Part shown: positions 26,719 through 36,222 of the stretch, piece by piece | Layout: every line of letters starts with the position of its first letter | Numbering within the stretch: position 1 is the stretch's first letter | The notes under the pieces: generated by a model | Database searches by the model: none | The model's input: only the letters and a program-made list of their open reading frames with translations | What the model was told of the DNA's origin: nothing | Program-made: the position numbers and the translations under genes | Assembly: GCF_014737315.1 (NCBI RefSeq) | Contig: NZ_JPUF01000004.1 | Location: 20,109-84,108 of the forward strand | DNA length: 64,000 nt | Direction: 5' to 3' | Origin: Treponema zioleckii | Lineage (GTDB): Bacteria; Spirochaetota; Spirochaetia; Treponematales; Treponemataceae

Positions 26719-29670
26719 ATGAAAAAGTTTTTCCTTTGTATGATTCTTGCTGGACTTGCTGCTTTTAGTGTTTTTTGTAAATCAAAATTTTCTGTTATAA
26801 AAACTGAGTATTTCGACGTAATTTATCCTCCTGAATGTGAGATTTCTGCAAAAAAAATTGCCAGCGTGTGCGACGGTTATTATCTTGAAATTACTTCGCT
26901 TCTTTCTGAGGAACCTTATCAGCGCTTTCCTGTAACGCTTATAAAAGACGTTGAGCAGTTTAACGCGCATTTTAATCCGCTTTCTTACAACCACATCGTT
27001 ATGTACGACACTTTTACCCCGGAAGGCTTGGACGTATTCGGAAAAACGATTGAGTCTGTCTTTTACCATGAGCTGACTCATGCCGTTACTCTAAACATAA
27101 AAAGTCGTAAAAACAGATTTTTATCGTGGTTTGCGGATGTTGTAAATCCTGCATATTTTTCGCTTACGATGTTCTGGCTCGAAGGCGCGACAGTTTCGTT
27201 TGAAAGCCGTAAAGGTGAGGGGCGACTCAATGACCCGTTTTTTATGCAAGATGCCTACGAATCTCTAAAAGAAGGCAAATTTCCTTCTTGGCGTGACGTT
27301 ACTGGCGGTCGGGACACGTTCCCTGGTGGTTCCGACGCGTATCTTTTTGGCGGAATGTTTTCAAAATATCTTCAAGACAAATACGGAATGGAAAAGTTCG
27401 CCGAATTCTGGCATCTTGCAGGCACAGAATGTCCGCTTTCATTTGTTGCGGGGCTTTTTAAAAAAACGTACGGACTTCCACTGACGGATGCCTGGCTTGA
27501 TTTTAAGGCAGCTCTCGAAGAAAAACTTTCAAAATCAACATCGGCTCCGCTTTTGGAAAAAACTCTTCTTTCGGATAAAAATGCAGTCGTAAGAACTTTT
27601 GACGTTCACACGAGTTTTAGGCTGGGGGATGAGACAAAAATAATCTGGTACGATTCAAAATCCGCTGCGATTTACATGAAGTCTGGCAAAAAGACAAAAA
27701 AACTGCTTTCGATTACCGGAGTTTCAAGCATAAAATTTTCAGATGACGGAGAATATATCGCAGTTTCTCGTTACGTTCTTCGGAACTCAACAAAAGCCGA
27801 AATCGGGATTTTTGACATCGCTAACTCAAAGTACCACAATTTGGGAATGAGCGCGAAGCGTGACGCCAGCGTTGTGCGCTCGTTAAACGGATTTGACGTT
27901 TATGCTGTTGAAGTAAATTCAAACCCGATTCAGCTTTTGCATTTTAGGTATGACGAAAAATTCCACAGGCTCGAAGATGCCGAACCGATAACGCTTGGCG
28001 CGGACGAAGTGCCTTATTCAGTCTTGTCGTTTACTTATGACGGAAAAATTCAGCACGCCGCAATCATAAAAACTGGTCTCAATTGGAAAATCCGGCTTTT
28101 TGATGATTCAAAAAAAATCGCGGAATATGATTTTGGAAAGAAAATCATTCACAATCTGCACATGAACTTTGCCGACGCTTATAAGATAATTTTTTCGTTT
28201 GCGTGGGCGGACATGGGGCCATTTCAGTCTGGCGAATCCGAAAATCAGATTTTTTCGAGAATCGGGCTTTTTTCTGTAAAAACTGATGATTTTAGTGCTG
28301 AGTTCCTGGCGCAGCAAATCGACTCGTTTGAGAATCTTGGCGGAATTACGGATGTTTGCTTTGATATGGAAAATTATTCGCCGATTTGTGTTTCTGCCGA
28401 ATATGAATCGAATCCGCTTTGCACGGTAAAAATTGATTCTGCACTTATGCGCGCCTCAAAAGAATTTGGTCCCGTAACCTTTGAGGCTTCCGGGCCTTCA
28501 CAGGAATTTGGCAATGCTTCGGCGGATTCTAAAGACTCTCTTTTAGCCCAAAAAGATTTTTCCGAAAAACCGTTCAACGTTCTTCCTTACTACCTAAAAG
28601 GAATCAGAATCCCATTTGGCTTGGTTTCTCGCACGGATTTGTCTTTTGCAACACTTTCTACTGCATTGCTTGGGGCCTCGTACATCGGCACGGACACACT
28701 TGGTGACCATCTTGTAGGCCTTTCGGCTGGCTTTGACCCGTTTTCTAACTCTTTGGGCTTTTGGGGGCGTTTTTCGGGCGGAGGCTCGGCTTTTACAGGC
28801 GGAAGCAATTCTCTCTCGTATAATTTGGCTGGCAACGTGCTTTTTGACGGTTCTTCGTTCTTGCAGACGAGCGACAGTTTTTCGATGAGCTATGTTTTGT
28901 GGCGGGGGCTTGTAAGTTCCGTTTCGCTCAGTTTGGAAGAATATTTCTTTTACGGCGAGGAAGACGAGGAATACGAAGTTGACAGCGACTCTGTTAAGGC
29001 TGGAATTATGAAAGGCTCAGAATACACGATGGGCGGAACTCATTCCAAAACCGATTTTGTGTTGAGTTTTTCTAATATTCATAAATCTTCTCCAAAAAAC
29101 TTTCAGTACGCAGGATTTTCGTTCAGTCTGTTCTTGTCTTCTGAATACAAAAATGTGCACTATGATTTTTCTGATGACAAAAAAATCGAGTCCGAGAAAA
29201 ACTACTTGAATGCGGGAGCGAGTTTGCTCGTGCGGATTCCGGGCATTTCTCAAATCGGGCTTTTTCCGCTTAGCTTAAAGGCAACGCTCTTTCCGTCATC
29301 AGATTACTTTGCCTCATTCTCTGCCGGCGTTGTGTTGTGGTCGTGGGAAATTCAAAAAGGCGTTCCTGCAGCATCAATATTTTTGAATCGATTTACGCTT
29401 CAGGCATCTTACACTGGAAATTTTGACTACTATTCGAATGGAAAAAAAGACTTTTTTGCTGTAAAAAAGAGCTTGGACATTGCGAAAGATCTTTCAAAAG
29501 ATGATTATTCCGATTCCCTTGCCCTCGGAGCCTTTTTTACGTTTGGCCCGAATGCGTCCGTTGCCACAGGTTCTTTAAGCTGGAATCTTGGCGGAAAAAT
29601 CGAGTTCTGTCCAAATCCAAAAGATGATAAAAGATTGAAAGGTGGTTTGCTTTTTGGATTAAATTATTAG
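26719..29670 (+). CDS. Large exported protein with HELTH metallopeptidase motif and C-terminal beta-barrel-like region
   Basis: 983 residues. Signal peptide ending ...VFCKS (a Cys at 20 could make it a lipoprotein). N-terminal domain has HELTH at 117-121 and a downstream WLEGAT (Glu 155), the gluzincin zinc site of 'peptidase MA-like' proteins. Then a beta-propeller-like region (~290-600) with repeats such as ISFSDDGEYIAVSRY, and a C-terminal ~330 residues rich in alternating hydrophobic strands (SLGFWGRFSGGGSAF, SFSMSYVLWRGLVS) like an outer-membrane barrel. Likely a surface-exposed protease; a TATAAT at 26704-26709 lies just upstream. Confidence 0.72.
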   Translation: MKKFFLCMILAGLAAFSVFCKSKFSVIKTEYFDVIYPPECEISAKKIASVCDGYYLEITSLLSEEPYQRFPVTLIKDVEQFNAHFNPLSYNHIVMYDTFTPEGLDVFGKTIESVFYHELTHAVTLNIKSRKNRFLSWFADVVNPAYFSLTMFWLEGATVSFESRKGEGRLNDPFFMQDAYESLKEGKFPSWRDVTGGRDTFPGGSDAYLFGGMFSKYLQDKYGMEKFAEFWHLAGTECPLSFVAGLFKKTYGLPLTDAWLDFKAALEEKLSKSTSAPLLEKTLLSDKNAVVRTFDVHTSFRLGDETKIIWYDSKSAAIYMKSGKKTKKLLSITGVSSIKFSDDGEYIAVSRYVLRNSTKAEIGIFDIANSKYHNLGMSAKRDASVVRSLNGFDVYAVEVNSNPIQLLHFRYDEKFHRLEDAEPITLGADEVPYSVLSFTYDGKIQHAAIIKTGLNWKIRLFDDSKKIAEYDFGKKIIHNLHMNFADAYKIIFSFAWADMGPFQSGESENQIFSRIGLFSVKTDDFSAEFLAQQIDSFENLGGITDVCFDMENYSPICVSAEYESNPLCTVKIDSALMRASKEFGPVTFEASGPSQEFGNASADSKDSLLAQKDFSEKPFNVLPYYLKGIRIPFGLVSRTDLSFATLSTALLGASYIGTDTLGDHLVGLSAGFDPFSNSLGFWGRFSGGGSAFTGGSNSLSYNLAGNVLFDGSSFLQTSDSFSMSYVLWRGLVSSVSLSLEEYFFYGEEDEEYEVDSDSVKAGIMKGSEYTMGGTHSKTDFVLSFSNIHKSSPKNFQYAGFSFSLFLSSEYKNVHYDFSDDKKIESEKNYLNAGASLLVRIPGISQIGLFPLSLKATLFPSSDYFASFSAGVVLWSWEIQKGVPAASIFLNRFTLQASYTGNFDYYSNGKKDFFAVKKSLDIAKDLSKDDYSDSLALGAFFTFGPNASVATGSLSWNLGGKIEFCPNPKDDKRLKGGLLFGLNY

Positions 29671-29777
29671 TTTTTCTTAATTTAAGCTAACATTTTTGGA
29701 AGATTCCACCGACAATAAAGGGTAATAGAAATTTTTCTTGAAATTTAATAAAATAGTTATTCATATAGGGGAATGTT

Positions 29778-30410
29778 ATGGCTAGAGGTAAAGGCGGACT
29801 TGGAAAGTCAATCGCATTGTTTATTCTTATATTGATTTTAATATTCGGCGGTCTTTTGTGGTTCGACTACCTTGGTGTAATAAAGGCTAAGAGGCTTTTT
29901 GCCCCTGTTTATAAACTTTTTGGTCTTGAACCTCAGACTTCTATAACAGCCACAAGTTCAAAACCTTATACTGCTGACCTTGAAGACGACAGGCTTGCAA
30001 AACGTCTTGAAGCACTTGACATTCGGACTGAAGAACTTGACAAGCGTGAGACTGACATTGCCACTGTTGAAGACCAGAACGAGGCGATTGCAAAAGAACT
30101 TGACGAGCGCAAAAAGTCACAGGATGAACGCGAGAAGACTTTTGAAAATCAGGTCAAACGCTATGACGACAGAGATAAGAATATAGAAAAGATTTCGTCT
30201 TATTTGTCTAGTATGCCTCCAAAAACTGCGGTAGACCAGCTTGTTGCCATGGACGATCAGGACGTAATCGACATTCTTAGAAAGACTGACGAGATTGCCG
30301 AGGCGACACGAACCGTTTCAATGACTTCAACCTGGCTTATGTATATGCCGGCTGAGCGGGCTGCAATCATAAACCAAAAAATGTCTAACAAGCCTGCAAG
30401 CCTTGACTAA
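29778..30410 (+). CDS. flbB: FlbB, periplasmic-flagellum collar/MotE-like protein
   Basis: 210 residues. Membrane helix at ~12-32, a long coiled coil (~70-135: KRLEALDIRTEELDKRETDI...), then a MotE/MgtE-N-like C-terminal domain (SYLSSMPPKTAVDQLVAMDDQDVIDILRKT...WLMYMPAERAAIINQKM). In spirochaetes FlbB is a membrane-anchored collar protein that recruits stators and precedes fliK-flgD-flgE, exactly the order here. GGGG lies before the ATG. Followed by its own terminator. Confidence 0.82.
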   Translation: MARGKGGLGKSIALFILILILIFGGLLWFDYLGVIKAKRLFAPVYKLFGLEPQTSITATSSKPYTADLEDDRLAKRLEALDIRTEELDKRETDIATVEDQNEAIAKELDERKKSQDEREKTFENQVKRYDDRDKNIEKISSYLSSMPPKTAVDQLVAMDDQDVIDILRKTDEIAEATRTVSMTSTWLMYMPAERAAIINQKMSNKPASLD

Positions 30411-30425
30411 AATGATTTTTTGACG

Positions 30426-30460
30426 ACTGAGATTTCTTAAAGATTTCTCAGTTTTTTTTT
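30426..30460 (+). terminator. Terminator after flbB
   Basis: Stem ACTGAGA (30426-30432) with TCTCAGT (30446-30452) and a following run of nine T. It separates flbB from fliK. Confidence 0.8.
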
Positions 30461-30516
30461 GCCTTTTAAAACTTCGCTCACTTCCTGCAGAAGTTGGGAA
30501 TTTATCTCTAAATAAG

Positions 30517-30545
30517 TTGTTCTAGTTCTCCGATATAAATATAGT
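30517..30545 (+). promoter_or_regulatory. Promoter of fliK-flgD-flgE
   Basis: TTGTTC (30517-30522), 17-bp spacer, TATAGT (30540-30545), about 36 bases before the fliK GTG. Vegetative type rather than sigma-28 type. Confidence 0.55.
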
Positions 30546-30581
30546 AGCATTTTAAAACGTTAAATAATTCGGGGGCGCACC

Positions 30582-32099
30582 GTGAATTCCATTCAACAAA
30601 CATACACTGAGCAGATTTTGCCGCAGATGCAGACTCAGGATATTTCAAAGAACTACAAGAGTGGTGATTTGTCTTTTGCAGATGCACTTCGTGTTGCTCA
30701 ATCTGAATCCTCAAACAAAAATATTGAAAATTCTTCTGATAAGGTTTGTCAGAAAAACGAAAACAATAATTCTGATTCAGTTGCAAAAAACGCTTCAGAA
30801 AATAATGTTGCCGAAAAATCTGGCGAGCAGACTGAAAAAGTCGCTGAGCAGTCTAAAAAGCCAGCAGATTCTGATAAAGTCTCAAAAAAAGATACTGATT
30901 CTAAAAGCAAAAAATTGGATGACGAAAAGAAGAATTCTCTTAAAAAAGACTTGTCAGCCGATGAAATTGAATTGTCTCTTTCTGTAATTGAAAAAGCAAA
31001 CGTTGATGCAAAAATCGTGAATGCCAACAATTTTGAAAATGTTGATTCTGAAAATTTAATGATTCTTGCTGATGGCGAGGCTCTTAATGATGATTTTGAG
31101 CTTACTCCAGAAAAACTTTCGTTTCTTATGCAAGTTGACCGCGGAGATTCAGACGATTCTGAACTTGATGAAAAACTTGCTTCGCTCATTAAAAATCTCA
31201 AAGACATCAATGATTTGAATAACAATGCGCTTTCGCCAGAAGAAAATTTAAAGAACGCGCAGGATCTTTCTGTTGAAGCCCCGGAGAAATTTCTTGAGAT
31301 TTCCGAAAACGCAATCGGTGCGAACTTTATTCAGAATGATTTGGAAGCAAAACTTGCCGGCGGAACGGAGAAAAATCTAAAAGCCGGCGCAAATACTGAA
31401 AAGGTTGAGAAAAAATCTTCTGCAAAACTTGCAGTGCATGATTTGAGGCTCAACAAACTTTCTGAGTCTGGTCTTTCGCAGGATAAGGTCGTTCAGAAGA
31501 CAGCTTCTAAAAATGAATTAAAACTCGCCGTTCAGGAAAACGCAGATTCTAACATTCAGATGACGATGGAACTTGCGGGACGGGCAGAACAGAATATTAC
31601 GTCTTCTTCAAGCCAGGCGGCTGCCGCCAATGGTTCTACATTCCAGCAGATGCTTTCGAATGCCGTTCAGGCTAACGCGCCGGAGTTCGTAAAGGCCGGA
31701 AATATCATCTTGAAGGACAACAATCAAGGTTCCATCAATTTGGTTCTTCGACCAGAAAGTCTCGGAAACGTAAAAATCAGTCTTTCGCTTTCGGACAAAG
31801 TTATTTCTGGCCAGATTACAGTGGCTTCTCGCGAGGCTTACGAGGCATTCCGCGAGAGCATCGATTCGATTAAGCAGGCATTTGCACAGAATGGCTTTGA
31901 TACAGGCAATTTTGACTTGAATTTTTCAAGCCAGCAGAATTTTGCGCAGGGCGACGGAAGTCAGAATCAGGAGAATCAAAAGTTTGCTCATGCGCTTAAT
32001 GCGGACCGTTCTTACGGCGAACTTGTTGCTTCTGCCGACAGCGGAGAAAGTGCGCAGAGTTCAGCTTTGTCTGAGTATTCAGTGAATATTGTTGCTTAA
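30582..32099 (+). CDS. fliK: Flagellar hook-length control protein FliK
   Basis: 505 residues from a GTG start with GGGGG 6-7 bases before it. Long, low-complexity, acidic N-terminal region (Ser/Lys/Glu/Asn) typical of FliK, then the conserved C-terminal FLG-hook domain (GSINLVLRPESLGNVKISLSLSDKVISGQITVASREAYEAFRESIDSIKQAFAQNGFDT). Acts as export ruler/substrate switch. Followed by flgD 68 bases later. Confidence 0.88.
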   Translation: MNSIQQTYTEQILPQMQTQDISKNYKSGDLSFADALRVAQSESSNKNIENSSDKVCQKNENNNSDSVAKNASENNVAEKSGEQTEKVAEQSKKPADSDKVSKKDTDSKSKKLDDEKKNSLKKDLSADEIELSLSVIEKANVDAKIVNANNFENVDSENLMILADGEALNDDFELTPEKLSFLMQVDRGDSDDSELDEKLASLIKNLKDINDLNNNALSPEENLKNAQDLSVEAPEKFLEISENAIGANFIQNDLEAKLAGGTEKNLKAGANTEKVEKKSSAKLAVHDLRLNKLSESGLSQDKVVQKTASKNELKLAVQENADSNIQMTMELAGRAEQNITSSSSQAAAANGSTFQQMLSNAVQANAPEFVKAGNIILKDNNQGSINLVLRPESLGNVKISLSLSDKVISGQITVASREAYEAFRESIDSIKQAFAQNGFDTGNFDLNFSSQQNFAQGDGSQNQENQKFAHALNADRSYGELVASADSGESAQSSALSEYSVNIVA

Positions 32100-32167
32100 A
32101 TCTTAAGTAACTAAAGAAAACTGCCGATTTATATTGTATACCGTTCAAATGAGAGGTTGAAAAAGTT

Positions 32168-32611
32168 ATGGAAATCAATACACAGCTAACAGCTAATGAA
32201 AAACTACAGATTGACAATGCAGTAAATACATTCAATAAATCAATCACCGTGAATGGTCGTCAGCCAAGCCACGAACTTGGAAAGGATGATTTCTTGAAGA
32301 TTTTGATTACGCAGATGTCTAATCAGGATCCGACAAATCCGCTTGAGAATACAGAATTCATTGCCCAGATGGCACAGTTCTCTTCTCTTGAGCAGATGAC
32401 TAACATGGCTCAGAGCTTTGAAAAACTTTCCACACTTATCAATTCAACAGAAGCTCAGAGCACGCTCGGCAAGACTGTTGAAGTTGACCTCGGTGACACA
32501 ACAGGAATGGGCGTTGTTCAGGCTGTAACCCGCGGTGCAAATCCTCAGGTTCAGGTTAACGGTATGTTGTACGATATGAATAAAGTTCGTGCTGTGTATG
32601 ATGCACAGTAA
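32168..32611 (+). CDS. flgD: Flagellar hook-capping protein FlgD
   Basis: 147 residues, the short form without the C-terminal Tudor/FnIII domains. Core signature: LGKDDFLKILITQMSNQDPTNPLENTEFIAQMAQFSSLEQMTNM. Cap for hook assembly. Directly before flgE. Confidence 0.93.
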   Translation: MEINTQLTANEKLQIDNAVNTFNKSITVNGRQPSHELGKDDFLKILITQMSNQDPTNPLENTEFIAQMAQFSSLEQMTNMAQSFEKLSTLINSTEAQSTLGKTVEVDLGDTTGMGVVQAVTRGANPQVQVNGMLYDMNKVRAVYDAQ

Positions 32612-32651
32612 AATAAATATTTAAGGTAGCATAAAATAAGAGGGTAGCGAT

Positions 32652-34049
32652 ATGATGAGATCACTTTATTCTGGTGTTTCAGGTTTGCAGAACCACCAGA
32701 CACGTATGGATGTAATTGGAAACAACATTTCTAACGTGAACACAACAGGTTTTAAACGTGGACGTGTAAATTTCCAGGACATGATAAGCCAGCAGCTTTC
32801 TGGATCTGCAAAACCAACAGAAGAAAAGGGTGGTGTAAACCCTAAAGAAGTTGGTCTTGGTATGACAGTGGCAGCAATTGACACTGTATTCACACAGGGA
32901 AACCTCCAGTCAACTGGTATTTCTACTGATGTTGCGATTCAGGGTAACGGATTCTTCATCGAGAAAAACGGTGAGAATAGCTTCTACACACGTGCAGGTG
33001 CCTTTGGCGTTGATAAAAATGGTACTCTCGTAAATCCTGCAAACGGTTACAAAGTTCAGGGATGGATGGCTCGTGAGCTTAACGGCGAGATGGTTATTCA
33101 GTCTGCCGCAACTCCAACAGACATTACAATCCCGATTGGTTCTAAAGACCCAGCAAAAGCTACACAGAACGTAAACTTTGCCTGCAACTTGAACAAAAAT
33201 ACTCCTGAGATTCAGGAAGGTGCTAACGAGGCAGAAATCGCAAAGGGAACTTGGAATACAGAATTCAAGATTTATGACTCTTTCGGAAACTCACACTTGC
33301 TCAATGTAAACTTTACACGAGTTCCTGGTGAGCCAAACCAGTGGAGAGGTGCAGTTCAGATTGACCCTGACAATGCAGAGTTTACACAGACAAGAGTTGG
33401 AATTGGAACTACTGACGTAGGTGAGAACAGCGAATTCATCGTTCAGTTTGACAACACTGGAACTTTGCAGTCTGTTACAATTCCTGGAGTAAACCAGACT
33501 TCTAATCCAGAAGGCGAGATTGTTCTTCAGGCTTCATATAGAGTTCCTGATTCAAGAGACGGAGAGAACGGTGAGCCATATCGCCAGACTTTCAACATCA
33601 GCCTTGGTACAATCGGAAGCCAGATTAACACTGTAACTCAGAGTGCTTCTCAGAGTTCAACAAAGGCTTTCTATCAGGACGGATATACAATGGGTTATCT
33701 TGAGAGATTCCAGATTGACTCAACTGGTACAATCACAGGAATTTACTCAAACGGAACAAACCGAACAATCGCTCAGCTCGCTTTGGCTACATTTACGAAC
33801 CAGGGTGGTCTTGAAAAATCTGGTGATACAAACTTCAAAGAGAGCATCAACTCTGGTATTGCAAATATTGGTGTGAGCGGTGTTGCCGGAAAAGGTAGCC
33901 TTCTTGCAGGTGCTTTGGAGATGTCAAACGTTGACCTTACAGAGCAGTTTACGGACATGATTGTAACTCAGCGTGGATTCCAATCTAACGCTAAGACAAT
34001 TCAGACTGCCGATACATTGCTTGAAACTGTATTGTCACTCAAACGATAG
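32652..34049 (+). CDS. flgE: Flagellar hook protein FlgE
   Basis: 465 residues. N-terminal [43 protein letters not shown] and C-terminal [44 protein letters not shown] are the standard rod/hook D0 signatures. Spirochaete hooks are cross-linked through lysinoalanine; this chain has cysteine near residue 178 (FACNLNK), a candidate for that. The usual spirochaete downstream genes (flbD, motA, motB) do not follow. Confidence 0.95.
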   Translation: MMRSLYSGVSGLQNHQTRMDVIGNNISNVNTTGFKRGRVNFQDMISQQLSGSAKPTEEKGGVNPKEVGLGMTVAAIDTVFTQGNLQSTGISTDVAIQGNGFFIEKNGENSFYTRAGAFGVDKNGTLVNPANGYKVQGWMARELNGEMVIQSAATPTDITIPIGSKDPAKATQNVNFACNLNKNTPEIQEGANEAEIAKGTWNTEFKIYDSFGNSHLLNVNFTRVPGEPNQWRGAVQIDPDNAEFTQTRVGIGTTDVGENSEFIVQFDNTGTLQSVTIPGVNQTSNPEGEIVLQASYRVPDSRDGENGEPYRQTFNISLGTIGSQINTVTQSASQSSTKAFYQDGYTMGYLERFQIDSTGTITGIYSNGTNRTIAQLALATFTNQGGLEKSGDTNFKESINSGIANIGVSGVAGKGSLLAGALEMSNVDLTEQFTDMIVTQRGFQSNAKTIQTADTLLETVLSLKR

Positions 34050-34074
34050 TGATTGATGGAGATGCCTGAAATAT

Positions 34075-34098
34075 CTGCGGCTTCTTTTGAAGCCGCAG
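34075..34098. repeat. Hairpin after flgE
   Basis: 10-bp stem (34075-34084 with 34089-34098), TTTT loop. No T run follows, so it may protect the 3' end or be a weak terminator for flgE. Confidence 0.45.
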
Positions 34099-34140
34099 GC
34101 GGCAGAAAACTGAAAAATTACAGATGACTGAATGAAAGAG

Positions 34141-34168
34141 TTGCCTTTAAAATCAGTTTTTGTATACT
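34141..34168 (+). promoter_or_regulatory. Possible promoter of a small RNA
   Basis: TTGCCT (34141-34146), 16-bp spacer, TATACT (34163-34168). Together with the terminator at 34287-34321 it bounds an RNA of about 145 bases. Confidence 0.4.
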
Positions 34169-34174
34169 TTTTCA

Positions 34175-34321
34175 GACATCTTCTTGATAATTTAGGATTA
34201 TAGAGCAAAATTGAAAATCTATTAAAGTTTTTCTTTTGTCTTCATCATAATTACCTCCTCCTTAAAAAAATTATTTCAAAATCGTTAAGACCTGCTGTTT
34301 TCTCCCGCAGGTCTTTTTTTG
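34175..34321 (+). ncRNA. Candidate small RNA or leader before radical SAM gene
   Basis: Region between a promoter-like site and a strong terminator, with no gene on plus. It contains an ACCTCCTCCTT stretch (34253-34263) that would be complementary to Shine-Dalgarno sequences. On the minus strand this same stretch is a perfect ribosome binding site before an 8-codon frame (34248-34222, MMKTKEKL). Either reading is unproved; the 8-codon frame may be the fossil start of a lost gene. Confidence 0.35.
34287..34321 (+). terminator. Terminator upstream of radical SAM gene
   Basis: 9-bp stem 34287-34295 with 34307-34315 and run of seven T (34314-34320), only 8 bases from the next ATG. Confidence 0.8.
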
Positions 34322-34328
34322 TTTGGTT

Positions 34329-35255
34329 ATGAGCAGATTTATTTCAACTTCTGAATTTTACAAGAAAATCTTTGGTGGCAAGGTTTACAAAATTGCCCTT
34401 GATGCAGGTTGCACTTGCCCGAATCGCGACGGTTCAAAAGGCTGGGGCGGATGTATTTTTTGCAGCGAGCGCGGTTCTGGCGATTTTATTCCTTCTGGCG
34501 AGAATTCAATCAAAAATCAGATTGAAAAGGCGAAACTTTTGGTTCACTCAAAATTGCGTGGGCGAGGGGGCAAGAATGATGGAAAGTACATCGTATATTT
34601 TCAGAATTTTACTTCGACTTATGGAAATTATTGGGAACTCATAAAAAAATATGATGAAGCTTTGGCACAGCCTGACATTGTTGGGCTTGCGATTGGAACG
34701 CGTCCGGATTGCCTCGGAGATGAAATTCTTGAATATCTTTCGGCTAAGAGCGAGCATTTTTTTGTTCAGCTTGAGCTTGGCTTACAAACTTCGAACGAGT
34801 TGACTGGAAAAATCATAAACCGTTGTTACACGAACGAAGATTACGTTTTGGCCGTGAACAGAATCAGAAATCATGCTCCAAAAATCCATCTTGTGACGCA
34901 CGTGATTTTTGGTTTGCCAGGCGAAACGCACGATGACATGATGAGTACGATTCGCTTTGTGAGTGAAAAATCTCTTTTAGGTTCAAACATTTTTTGTCCG
35001 TCTGGAATCAAAATTACGGTTTTGTACGTGGTAAAAAATACTGTGCTTGCAAAAATGTACGAGAACGGTGAATTTGACTGCCTTGAAAAATCAGAATATT
35101 ATGAGCTTTTAAAAACCGCCCTAAAAATTCTTCCCAGTGGCACCGTGATTCATAGATTGACTGGCGACCCGCCAAAATCAATTTTAATTGCTCCTGCTTG
35201 GACAACCGACAAAAAGCGTGTGATGAACGAAATCCGTAAAATAATGAGTCTGTAA
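34329..35255 (+). CDS. Radical SAM protein, TIGR01212/YhcC family
   Basis: About 308 residues. N-terminal cysteines in the spaced pattern of the YhcC group (CTCPNRDGSKGWGGCIFC; rather than CxxxCxxC) form the 4Fe-4S cluster that cleaves S-adenosylmethionine. Also FQNFTSTYGN, GLAIGTRPDCL, ELGLQTSN and HVIFGLPGET. Function of the family is not settled (possible tRNA or sulfur-related chemistry). No clear Shine-Dalgarno; a terminator stands just upstream, so expression may need readthrough or another promoter. Confidence 0.85.
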   Translation: MSRFISTSEFYKKIFGGKVYKIALDAGCTCPNRDGSKGWGGCIFCSERGSGDFIPSGENSIKNQIEKAKLLVHSKLRGRGGKNDGKYIVYFQNFTSTYGNYWELIKKYDEALAQPDIVGLAIGTRPDCLGDEILEYLSAKSEHFFVQLELGLQTSNELTGKIINRCYTNEDYVLAVNRIRNHAPKIHLVTHVIFGLPGETHDDMMSTIRFVSEKSLLGSNIFCPSGIKITVLYVVKNTVLAKMYENGEFDCLEKSEYYELLKTALKILPSGTVIHRLTGDPPKSILIAPAWTTDKKRVMNEIRKIMSL

Positions 35256-35294
35256 AATCGTTTTTTAATATTCTTCTAAAATCTTAAAATTTCC

Positions 35295-35321
35295 TTGACT
35301 TTTTAACGGGGGGGGTAAAAT
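35295..35321 (+). promoter_or_regulatory. Promoter with poly-G tract in the spacer
   Basis: TTGACT (35295-35300), 15-base spacer ending in G8 (35308-35315), TAAAAT (35316-35321). The spacer is two bases short of the 17-bp optimum, so slippage of the G tract would tune transcription of the lipoprotein gene at 35375. Confidence 0.65.
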
Positions 35322-35374
35322 AGTCTTAAATCTTATAAAAATACTGTCTTTACGGATTTAACGAGGAGGATTTT

Positions 35375-36082
35375 ATGAAGAAATTTGCAAAGCCAATAGT
35401 TGTTATTCTTTGTCTGCTTTTTGTGGCAATTTACACTGGCTGCCAGACGGAAATGGCTCTGGAGAATTCTGAAAAGCCTATGGAATTGCCCAGTGATTTT
35501 TCAGTTCCTGATATGGAATTTATCGGGTTCAAAGGAAATGGTAATTTCGGCCAGTTGACGAATAAAGATATAGAGGGAATCTTAAAAACAAAGGCATTCA
35601 GCCGAATGGGAGGAGACCTTCAGAATGCGGGAATCGCAGTTGACCAACGTGAAGCGTATTTTGGAATTTATTCTCTGCAGGAAATCGAGACTTATAAAAA
35701 TACAAAAAGGTATGTCACTTTTGTTGATATGAGCGATTTTTCATTGACTTACAAAGATAATTATATGTCTGGTTCAAGAGTTGCTGGTCAAGTTCTTACA
35801 GGATTGGTAATTACGGCTCCAATCGGTGTAATTTTATGGGCTCAGCCATACAAAACAGAGCTTCATCTTGAAGCAACTTGCAAAATTATAGTTTATGATG
35901 CACAGACAAAAACTGTAAAAGGAACTCGCAATGTTTACGTAAATAGGTCTGACACATATAAAGGTATTTGGTGGAAAACAAGCCAGGCTGGCAAAGAGAA
36001 AATCTATAACAATTATGGAACAGTCCTCGCAAACGAAATCTTGAAGGAATATTCTGGTATAAAGAAAACATTGGGATTATAA
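35375..36082 (+). CDS. Lipoprotein under poly-G promoter
   Basis: 235 residues. Signal peptide and lipobox YTGC (Cys ~23). Mature chain has a glycine-rich start (FIGFKGNGNFGQLT) and a hydrophobic stretch at ~140-165 (VAGQVLTGLVITAPIGVILWAQ) that could insert in a membrane. Unknown family. GAGGAGG lies 5-6 bases before the ATG and a strong terminator follows. The phase-variable promoter suggests a surface-exposed protein. Confidence 0.72.
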   Translation: MKKFAKPIVVILCLLFVAIYTGCQTEMALENSEKPMELPSDFSVPDMEFIGFKGNGNFGQLTNKDIEGILKTKAFSRMGGDLQNAGIAVDQREAYFGIYSLQEIETYKNTKRYVTFVDMSDFSLTYKDNYMSGSRVAGQVLTGLVITAPIGVILWAQPYKTELHLEATCKIIVYDAQTKTVKGTRNVYVNRSDTYKGIWWKTSQAGKEKIYNNYGTVLANEILKEYSGIKKTLGL

Positions 36083-36098
36083 TAGATACAATCTTACG

Positions 36099-36125
36099 AA
36101 GGCGGGGGCTTATCCCGCCTTTTTT
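36099..36125 (+). terminator. Terminator after lipoprotein gene
   Basis: 8-bp GC-rich stem (36099-36106 with 36114-36121), 7-base loop, T run 36120-36125. Confidence 0.88.
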
Positions 36126-36222
36126 GTTGATTTTTTTATTGAACCGTTCTGATTATAAAGATTTAGAAAAAATATAAAATGCCTAACAATCACTTTTTAA
36201 CGGAGTTTGGGCGGTTTGAAAA

